8,069 bases of DNA from Zwartia sp. (GTDB taxonomy: Bacteria; Pseudomonadota; Gammaproteobacteria; Burkholderiales; Burkholderiaceae_B), in contig JAURZO010000136.1 in assembly GCA_030653405.1 (NCBI GenBank), forward strand, positions 1-8,069, in the 5' to 3' direction. Below, piece after piece: positions 1 to 4,744 of this stretch. Each line of letters starts with the position of its first letter. The stretch's first letter is position 1. Position numbers and translations under genes: made by a program. The notes under the pieces were generated by a model. That model was not told the origin of the DNA. It saw only the letters and a program-made list of their open reading frames with translations, and ran no database searches.

Positions 1-621
1 ACGCACAGGAATCGTAATGGCCCAGCTCATGGGTTGCATCCCGCCGAGCGAGCCGCCCATGACAGCCGCAAAACGCCTGATACCGAGGCGGTCTGCGACA
101 CGCGCCTGTGCCAACACCCAATCCTCAACAGTCAGGACTGGGAAGGCTGCGCCCCATGGTTTACCGGTTTCTGGTCGAATGCTCGCGGGACCCGTCGATC
201 CAAAACACGAACCCAGATTATTGACACCAATAACAAAAAACACGTTGGTATCGACAGGTTTGCCCGGACCCACCATGTTGTCCCACCAGCCAATGTCCTC
301 TGGATTTTCAGCGGAAATCCCTGCGACATGATGCGAAGCATTGAGCGCATGACAGATCAGAACGGCATTATTCGCCTCGGCATTAAGCGTGCCATATGTC
401 TCGATCGCCAAATCGTAGGACGATAAAGACTGACCGCTTAGGAGCGGCAAAGGCTCGTCGAAATGTAAAAACTGCGTCTGGACAACACCAACCGATCCCG
501 GCTGAGTCGCTGGGGTCTCAGCGGACACAGACTCCGCCTGGGCTGTTTGTGGCGCGACGACTGAAGAAATAGCGTCTTGTACTGGAGGACACACGTCCTG
601 ATGAATGGACGAATTAGGCAT
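1..621 (-). CDS. metX: Homoserine O-acyltransferase MetX, N-terminal part (gene continues past the left edge)
   Basis: This enzyme transfers an acetyl or succinyl group from acyl-CoA to homoserine, committing it to methionine synthesis in the cytoplasm. The first 207 residues are visible; the full family length is roughly 370-420. It has an alpha/beta-hydrolase fold. Visible motifs are HALNASHH (about 91-98), GWWDNMVGPGK (111-121), NNLGSCFGSTGP (134-145) and the nucleophile elbow MGGSLGGMQ with Ser191. The His/Asp partners lie outside the window. The ATG at 619-621 is preceded by AAAGAAGG (627-634) with 5 bases of spacing, which supports this start. Residues 1 to about 47 are a Pro/Ala/Ser/Gln-rich extension before the conserved fold. 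The start of the fold (QTQFLHFDEPLPL) is typical of proteobacterial MetX. The GSCxGSTGP signature is common in beta- and gammaproteobacterial members, some of which use succinyl-CoA; the acyl donor cannot be decided here. metW usually follows metX but would be off-window. Confidence 0.95.
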   Translation of the reverse strand, partial: MPNSSIHQDVCPPVQDAISSVVAPQTAQAESVSAETPATQPGSVGVVQTQFLHFDEPLPLLSGQSLSSYDLAIETYGTLNAEANNAVLICHALNASHHVAGISAENPEDIGWWDNMVGPGKPVDTNVFFVIGVNNLGSCFGSTGPASIRPETGKPWGAAFPVLTVEDWVLAQARVADRLGIRRFAAVMGGSLGGMQPMSWAITIPVR

Positions 622-932
622 ACGGACCTTCTTTAGCGGGATTTATGAGGCGCCCGCAAGCGGATCGAGCAAATCGGCGCCAACTGTTCCGAAAGTTTAA
701 CATCGTCGCACTAAATTGGCAGGTCACCGAGATTGTCAAAAAATAGCGCTTATCCGAACAGTAACGTGCCATCGAAATCAACTTTTGGGGAAGGTCTGTA
801 ACAACCTGCTGCAAACTCAAAACAGTTACTTACAAATCAATGCCCTATTACAGGGATTCTGCGCATTCTAATTAGAGAAAGATCCACGCAAACTCATACA
901 TTCTTATTTGGATTCACCGGAGGTCTCTTCTC
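622..932. other. Intergenic region between metX and the LuxR-type gene
   Basis: This 311-bp divergent intergenic region contains no credible gene. On the metX side it holds the ribosome-binding site (627-634), a self-complementary GGCGCC occurring twice (649-654 and 676-681) that could pair in the metX leader, and the promoter at 710-739. ACTGTTC (683-689) and its inverse GAACAGT (756-762) flank that promoter. AACAGT occurs again at 821-826. On the plus side only the ribosome-binding site of the LuxR-type gene (GGAGG, 919-923) is clear; I could not identify a convincing plus-strand promoter. No SAM-type riboswitch was recognisable by eye. Confidence 0.6.
710..739 (-). promoter_or_regulatory. 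Probable sigma70 promoter of metX
   Basis: Reading the minus strand, a perfect TTGACA (-35, 739-734) is followed after 18 bases by TTTAGT (-10, 715-710; 4 of 6 consensus positions). Transcription would start near 703, giving a leader of about 80 bases before the metX ATG. This is the only strong -35 hexamer I found in the intergenic region. It is a motif match only. Confidence 0.5.
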
Positions 933-1223
933 ATGACAAAGCCACGCCTTTCCAAGAGAGAGTTGGAATGCCTGGAGTGGGTCGCCACAGGCAAGACGAG
1001 TTGGGAAATCGGCGTGATCATTGGACTCTCCGAGCGAACCGTCAACTTTCACCTGTTGAACGGTTGCCGCAAGCTGCAGGTATTTGGTCGGCAGGCGGGC
1101 GTCGCTCAAGCGCTCAGATACGGTTTACTGACCGGTAATCCTCACCTAAGCGTCAACGAACGTACGAACTCGACTGCATTTTCATTTGAAAGTGATTGTT
1201 TCGGCCCTGAAACGACCACCTGA
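933..1223 (+). CDS. LuxR-type helix-turn-helix-only regulator
   Basis: This 96-residue protein is probably a small transcription regulator. Residues 5-66 match the LuxR/GerE DNA-binding domain: LSKRELECLEWVATGKT, then SWEIGVIIGLSERTVNFHL and NGCRKLQVFGRQ, with the recognition helix at about 33-47. No autoinducer-binding or receiver domain precedes it, so it is not a complete quorum-sensing or two-component regulator. The ATG at 933 has a strong GGAGG at 919-923, nine bases upstream. Residues after about 68 are polar, do not resemble the family and are encoded where the gene overlaps the convergent lipoprotein gene by 82 bp; the tail may be a late extension. Similar HTH-only LuxR proteins are familiar from Bordetella relatives. 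The target genes and any ligand are unknown. Neighbouring metX and lipoprotein genes give no functional hint. Confidence 0.8.
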   Translation: MTKPRLSKRELECLEWVATGKTSWEIGVIIGLSERTVNFHLLNGCRKLQVFGRQAGVAQALRYGLLTGNPHLSVNERTNSTAFSFESDCFGPETTT

Positions 1224-1648
1224 ATCAACATGCCTCGATGCACCACGACCCGAGCCATCAGGAGCGAGGGTTTACCCGCAACCATTGTTTCCAGACTAAA
1301 CACTTTCCCCTCGAATGCAGCCTCCGGGGCTTGGGCACCTGCACGCGCAGCAAGTGCAGAAACCATTTTTTTAACCAGTGCTGTCTGTTGAGCCTCTGTG
1401 AGCTTTTCAGGCAAAGGAATAAACCCAACTGAAAATACAGAGGGTCCGACAGCCGAGGAGGTCAGGGAAAACTTAGAAGGCAGGCCCTCAACATCGATCG
1501 GACGCTGCTCAGTTTGTGTGCGGGAAGGAAACATGATGACAGCCCGCTCATCCGCGACCGTCCATTCTCGCCAGTTGTATTCTGGCGTGCATGCGCCGAG
1601 CAATACAGCCGTCAACCCTAACAAACAAAAAAAGAAGAATTTACGCAC
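1142..1648 (-). CDS. Small hypothetical lipoprotein
   Basis: This 168-residue protein is predicted to be exported and lipid-anchored. It starts with a short basic N-terminus (MRK), a hydrophobic stretch and a lipobox Leu17-Gly18-Ala19-Cys20, so signal peptidase II should cleave before Cys20. The next residues are TPEYNWREW; with no Asp at +2, an outer-membrane location is plausible. The rest is soluble-looking with no catalytic motif I recognise; NWREW and a late hydrophobic strand (MLIQVVVSG) are the most distinctive parts. The start is GTG (1648-1646), with GAGG six bases upstream in transcript direction. No in-frame ATG or GTG lies just upstream. Its 3' end overlaps the LuxR-type gene by 82 bp, and no terminator is visible between the two convergent genes. 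It diverges from gshA. Related lipoproteins seem to occur in Alcaligenaceae, but no function is known to me. Confidence 0.85.
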   Translation of the reverse strand: MRKFFFFCLLGLTAVLLGACTPEYNWREWTVADERAVIMFPSRTQTEQRPIDVEGLPSKFSLTSSAVGPSVFSVGFIPLPEKLTEAQQTALVKKMVSALAARAGAQAPEAAFEGKVFSLETMVAGKPSLLMARVVVHRGMLIQVVVSGPKQSLSNENAVEFVRSLTLR

Positions 1649-1799
1649 AAAGAGCCTCGAATCGTGAAACTTCAGGAGGGCAACTCGCTAAAAATTGCGA
1701 TTGCCTGCCCCATACATATTCACATTTTATTTTGTAACAGCCGAGTGCGGCCGCGATTCCCTTAAAATGCCTGGATTCGCTTCTGCTATAGGTTTTCCC
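1649..1799. promoter_or_regulatory. Divergent region between the lipoprotein gene and gshA
   Basis: This 151-bp region must carry the promoters of both divergent genes. It is AT-rich at about 1711-1737 and has possible -10-like hexamers, such as TATAGG at 1787-1792, but none with a well-placed -35 box. The only strong signal is AGGAGGG at 1674-1680, which looks like a ribosome-binding site on the plus strand but has no start codon at normal spacing. Promoter positions are not resolved. Confidence 0.35.
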
Positions 1800-3365
1800 G
1801 TGTCCATATTGACTCATCGTCTTGCCAAACTTCAATCTCATCCCGATGTACTTGGGAAGTCGCTGCGCGGCATCGAAAAGGAGGGCTTGCGCGTCGATAC
1901 AGCCGGGTATCTATCCAAGCGGCCGCACCCGGCGGCACTCGGCTCGGCGCTGACGCATCCCCGCATCACGACTGATTATTCCGAAGCACTACTCGAACTC
2001 ATTACCGGCACGCATGCCAATGTCGACAACCTCATGGGTGAGCTCAATGAAGTGCATCGCGTCGTTGCGACGACCCTGACTGACGAATTAATGTGGAATC
2101 ACTCAATGCCCGCCCATTTGCCGGCGGACAACGAAATCCCGATTGGATGGTACGGCACCTCTAACACGGGCATGATCAAGCACGTCTATCGTCGCGGCCT
2201 AGCCGAACGTTACGGACGCACGATGCAATGCATCGCAGGACTGCACTATAACTTTTCCTTTGATGAGGCCTTCTGGGAGCGACTTGATCTGCCCCAGCCC
2301 ACTGCCCAGGACCGTCGCTCGGCAGGCTACATCTCCTTGATCCGTAACTTCACCCGCTACAGTTGGTTATTGATGTACCTGTTCGGTGCCTCTCCCGCCC
2401 TCTCTAAGGAGTTCCTGCGGGGCAAAACAGGCGATTTAGTTGCCCTAGACGAGCAAACAATGTATCTGCCCTATGCAACGAGCCTTCGAATGAGCGATCT
2501 GGGCTATCAGAACAAGGCACAGTCGGGACTCAAGCTTTGTTACAACGATCTTAAAACCTTTTTAGAGCGTCTGTATGACGCGGTGACAACACCTTGGCCA
2601 GACTATCAAGCAATCGGCACGCACCGCAACGGCGAGTGGATACAGCTCAACACCAACGTACTGCAAATCGAGAATGAGTTTTATTCGAGCATTCGTCCCA
2701 AACGCACCACGGGACCTTGTGAAAGACCCATTACCGCTCTGGCCGAACGTGGCATTCAGTACATCGAAGTCCGCTGCTTGGACATCGATCCGGCGGAGCC
2801 AACCGGCATTTCTGCTCAAACGGCTCGCTTTGTAGATGCCTTCCTGCTGTTTTGCGCACTCCAGGAGAGTCCTCCCTTTACAGACAGCGGCTGGTGCTCT
2901 GAGAGCGCGACCAACTTTTCGACGGTCGTGAAGCAGGGACGTCTGCCAGGGTTAACGCTCTCGCGGCTCGGTCAAAACATCACACTCCAGCATTGGGCTG
3001 ATCAACTTTTGGATGATATTGCCCAGTGTGCAGAGGTTCTGGACGCGACGCTTGGCGAAAACAACTACCGCGCAGCGGTATCGGCTCAACGTGAAAAAGT
3101 GTCTGATTCATCTAAAACGCCCTCGGCCAAGCTGCTTGAACAGCTCAACACACGCAAGATTTCGTTTCACGAATTCGCCCTCGAGCAAAGCGCAGCCCAT
3201 GCTTTAGCCCTCAAAAAGCAGGGGTTAAGTCCCGCCGAGCTTGCGACCACGCAAGCTCAGGCGACACAATCCTTGCTGGAGCAGCAGGCAATCGAGGCAA
3301 ATGATCAGGAAAGTTTTGACGAGTACGTGGCGCGCTTTCACGAGGCGCTAAAAAAGCCAAGCTAA
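1800..3365 (+). CDS. gshA: Glutamate--cysteine ligase
   Basis: This enzyme makes gamma-glutamylcysteine from glutamate, cysteine and ATP, the first and rate-limiting step of glutathione synthesis in the cytoplasm. It aligns along its length with E. coli GshA (518 residues). Conserved blocks include RGIEKEGLRV (Glu26 and Glu28 match metal-binding Glu27 and Glu29 of E. coli), HPAALGSALTHPRITTDYSEALLE (Glu66 matching E. coli Glu67), WYGTSNTGM, AGLHYNFS, LPYATSLRMSDLGY, NVLQIENEFYSSIRPKR and IEVRCLDIDP. I chose the GTG at 1800 (521 residues) because it keeps a constant one-residue offset from the E. coli numbering. An in-frame ATG at 1767 would add 11 residues and a TTG at 1695 would add 35; neither addition resembles the family. 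No start has a well-spaced Shine-Dalgarno: AGGAGGG at 1674-1680 lies 14 bases before the TTG. The gene stands alone; gshB is not nearby. Confidence 0.96.
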   Translation: MSILTHRLAKLQSHPDVLGKSLRGIEKEGLRVDTAGYLSKRPHPAALGSALTHPRITTDYSEALLELITGTHANVDNLMGELNEVHRVVATTLTDELMWNHSMPAHLPADNEIPIGWYGTSNTGMIKHVYRRGLAERYGRTMQCIAGLHYNFSFDEAFWERLDLPQPTAQDRRSAGYISLIRNFTRYSWLLMYLFGASPALSKEFLRGKTGDLVALDEQTMYLPYATSLRMSDLGYQNKAQSGLKLCYNDLKTFLERLYDAVTTPWPDYQAIGTHRNGEWIQLNTNVLQIENEFYSSIRPKRTTGPCERPITALAERGIQYIEVRCLDIDPAEPTGISAQTARFVDAFLLFCALQESPPFTDSGWCSESATNFSTVVKQGRLPGLTLSRLGQNITLQHWADQLLDDIAQCAEVLDATLGENNYRAAVSAQREKVSDSSKTPSAKLLEQLNTRKISFHEFALEQSAAHALALKKQGLSPAELATTQAQATQSLLEQQAIEANDQESFDEYVARFHEALKKPS

Positions 3366-3380
3366 GGAGCTAGAGCCCTG

Positions 3381-3406
3381 CAATCTGAGGCAGACCGCTC
3401 AGATTG
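3381..3406. terminator. Perfect 9-bp-stem hairpin between gshA and tRNA-Arg
   Basis: CAATCTGAG (3381-3389) and CTCAGATTG (3398-3406) are exact inverted repeats with an 8-base loop. The hairpin starts 15 bases after the gshA stop and directly abuts the CCA end of the convergent tRNA gene. Neither side has a T-run, so it is not a standard intrinsic terminator. It may stabilise the 3' end of the gshA mRNA, or assist termination or 3' processing of the tRNA precursor. Confidence 0.5.
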
Positions 3407-3481
3407 TGGCGCGCCCGACAGGAATCGAACCTGTATCGAGAGCTTCGGAAACTCTTATTCTATCCATTGAACTACGGGCGC
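3407..3481 (-). tRNA. tRNA-Arg (anticodon CCG)
   Basis: The minus strand folds into a full 75-base cloverleaf with encoded CCA. The acceptor stem is GCGCCCG / CGGGCGC with G as discriminator. The D arm is GTTC-AATGGATA-GAAT. The anticodon stem is AGAGT / GCTCT (one G-T pair) with loop TTCCGAA. The variable loop has four bases, and the T arm is ACAGG-TTCGATT-CCTGT. The loop places CCG at positions 34-36, reading the arginine codon CGG. The gene is convergent with gshA and divergent from the cytochrome gene. Confidence 0.97.
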
Positions 3482-3491
3482 CAGAGGGTGA

Positions 3492-3497
3492 ATTATA
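3492..3497 (-). promoter_or_regulatory. -10 element of the tRNA-Arg promoter
   Basis: The minus strand reads CCGCTATAATTC, with a perfect TATAAT at 3497-3492, ending 10 bases before the tRNA 5' end at 3481. The start of transcription would be within a few bases of the mature tRNA. The -35 position (about 3515-3520) does not resemble TTGACA. Confidence 0.5.
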
Positions 3498-3547
3498 GCG
3501 GTAGATACGCATCCCCCTTTTCGTCTTATTTGAATTACCTTCTTTCT

Positions 3548-3579
3548 TTGCCACCTAGTACGCCCGATGCCGCTATAAT
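3548..3579 (+). promoter_or_regulatory. Probable promoter of the cytochrome c gene
   Basis: A perfect TATAAT (3574-3579) sits within CCGCTATAAT. The best -35 candidate is TTGCCA (3548-3553; 5 of 6 matches), but the 20-base spacing is longer than usual, so the exact -35 is uncertain. Transcription would start near 3586, leaving a leader of about 105 bases before the ATG at 3693. That leader contains three short inverted repeats: CTGTC/GACAG (3620-3634), AGAAGC/GCTTCT (3633-3652) and CTTCG/CGAAG (3657-3675). Confidence 0.5.
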
Positions 3580-3692
3580 CGTCGGGTTTGTAAGAAAACC
3601 GTCAAACTACTATGTCTGGCTGTCATCGCGACAGAAGCACTTTCAGGCTTCTATCGCTTCGGTCACCAGTCGAAGACTCGCAGGATTTGGTC

Positions 3693-4574
3693 ATGAGCAA
3701 TACGCAGCCACACGAAGAGCATCAGTCCCCGATTAAGACACCAAAGCAGCTGATCGTTACGATCGTGCTGTCCTTTATTGTCCCGATCATCGTCATTATT
3801 TTGTTAGTCAAACTCGTCACCACAGGTGATCAGGTTGGTGCCGGCTCCGATACACTCGGACCCGAAGCGACGCAAAAACGCATTATGCCTGTGGCTAAGC
3901 TTGAGCTTGTTGATGCAAGCGGCCCCAAGGTATTTAAAACAGGCGAGCAGGTCTACAAGGCGGTCTGTGCAGGCTGCCATGACGCGGGCGCTGCAGGCGC
4001 ACCCAAGTTTGCCGACGCGGCTGCTTGGTCTGCCCCTAACGCTACCGGCCTTCAGGCAATGATCGCGAGTGTAGTAAAAGGCAAAGGCGCAATGCCCGCA
4101 AAAGGCGGCAATCCTGCTCTGGATGATTTTGAAATCGCCCGTGCCGTGGTCTATATGGCCAATAGCGCCGGTGGCAAATTTGCCGAACCCGCAGAACCCA
4201 AACCTGCCGAAGCCGCGACTCCCGCCGCTGCTGCACCTGCTCCAGCACCAATGGCAGTTGCCGCAGCACCCGCTGTGGTGGCCGCTCCTGTTGCTGCAGC
4301 TGCACCTGCTGCCGCGCCGGCTGCCGCAACCAATGACGTCGGCGAAAAGCTTTACAAGCAAGCCTGTGCGGCTTGCCACGTTGCCGGCGTTGCTGGTGCA
4401 CCTAAGTTTGCAGACAAAGCAGCCTGGGCGCCCCGCATTGCCACCGGAATGGATGCGATGGTAGCCTCCGTCATTAAGGGCAAAGGTATCATGCCTGCCA
4501 AGGGCGGCGCAGCCAGTGCCAGCGACGCAGACTTGCGCGCAGCCACACAATACATGGTGGACGCAGCCAAATAA
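3693..4574 (+). CDS. Membrane-anchored di-heme cytochrome c (cytochrome c5 family)
   Basis: This 293-residue protein is probably a periplasmic electron carrier of the respiratory chain, tethered to the inner membrane. A cytoplasmic N-terminus of about 18 residues is followed by one transmembrane helix (about 19-42, QLIVTIVLSFIVPIIVIILL). Two cytochrome c domains follow, separated by an Ala/Pro-rich linker (about 165-212). Domain 1 has CAGCH (92-96) and a probable axial Met134 in MPAKGG. Domain 2 has CAACH (225-229) and Met267 in the same MPAKGG motif. The two domains share GAPKFADxAAW and the KGKGxMPAKGG block, pointing to internal duplication. The ATG at 3693 has AGGA at 3682-3685, seven bases upstream. 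A longer in-frame start at 3612 would put an unrelated sequence before the membrane anchor and was rejected. The gene looks monocistronic, with its own promoter and terminator. Its redox partners are not evident from the neighbours. Confidence 0.93.
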   Translation: MSNTQPHEEHQSPIKTPKQLIVTIVLSFIVPIIVIILLVKLVTTGDQVGAGSDTLGPEATQKRIMPVAKLELVDASGPKVFKTGEQVYKAVCAGCHDAGAAGAPKFADAAAWSAPNATGLQAMIASVVKGKGAMPAKGGNPALDDFEIARAVVYMANSAGGKFAEPAEPKPAEAATPAAAAPAPAPMAVAAAPAVVAAPVAAAAPAAAPAAATNDVGEKLYKQACAACHVAGVAGAPKFADKAAWAPRIATGMDAMVASVIKGKGIMPAKGGAASASDADLRAATQYMVDAAK

Positions 4575-4580
4575 ATTTCA

Positions 4581-4650
4581 GCTTAAGTATTGATCTCTGC
4601 CTTAATTTAAGACCTTGATCTATGCCTTAACTTAAGACATAACTTAAGCC
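4581..4650. repeat. Short AT-rich tandem repeat, period 25 bp, with CTTAAG palindromes
   Basis: Two 24-base units at 4590-4613 and 4615-4638 differ at only two positions; each begins TTGATCT and ends TTAAGAC. The palindrome CTTAAG occurs at 4582-4587, 4631-4636 and 4643-4648, and TAACTTAAG recurs at 4628 and 4640. The array lies between the cytochrome stop codon and the terminator, so it should be in the 3' untranslated region. Its function is unknown. Confidence 0.7.
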
Positions 4651-4667
4651 TCCACCGCGTCCAAATC

Positions 4668-4696
4668 AAAACGCCCTCTTTCGAGGGCGTTTTTTT
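4668..4696 (+). terminator. Intrinsic terminator of the cytochrome gene, possibly bidirectional
   Basis: ACGCCCTC / GAGGGCGT forms an 8-bp GC-rich stem with loop TTTC, extended to 11 bp by flanking A4/T4, and is followed by a run of seven T (4690-4696). This is a textbook Rho-independent terminator on the plus strand. On the minus strand it ends in only four T, but it is well placed to stop the convergent dehydrogenase transcript too. A second 5-bp hairpin with the same CTCTTTCGAG core lies at 4717-4730. Confidence 0.92.
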
Positions 4697-4744
4697 ACAC
4701 GTACCAAATAGGGACACACTCTTTCGAGTGCAAGTCTTGTCGCA

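Noticed and set aside
622..705. SAM-responsive riboswitch upstream of metX
   Set aside because: The leader is only about 80 bases, and I could not recognise the conserved core of a known SAM or SAH riboswitch; only a simple 6-bp inverted repeat is visible.
614..820. 68-residue minus-strand frame upstream of metX
   Set aside because: It covers the metX promoter and leader and ends just past the metX start; no ribosome-binding site or protein family is apparent.
1695..1799. N-terminal extension of GshA from the TTG at 1695
   Set aside because: The added residues do not resemble GshA, and the GTG at 1800 gives the E. coli length and residue register.
1641..1841. 66-residue minus-strand frame across the gshA 5' end
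   Set aside because: It begins inside gshA, has no recognisable motif, and merely ends beside the lipoprotein start codon.
3407..3481. tRNA gene as an integration site for a mobile element
   Set aside because: No integrase gene, no duplicated tRNA 3' end and no foreign-looking genes flank it in this window.
3404..3736. 110-residue plus-strand open frame beginning MWRARQESNLYRELRK
   Set aside because: Its first part is the antisense of the tRNA-Arg gene, a well-known source of false protein calls, and the rest is promoter and leader sequence.
3804..4550. 248-residue minus-strand frame rich in Cys, Gly and Ser
   Set aside because: It is the antisense of the Ala/Pro-rich, GC-rich cytochrome gene, where stop codons are rare by composition; it has no recognisable domain.
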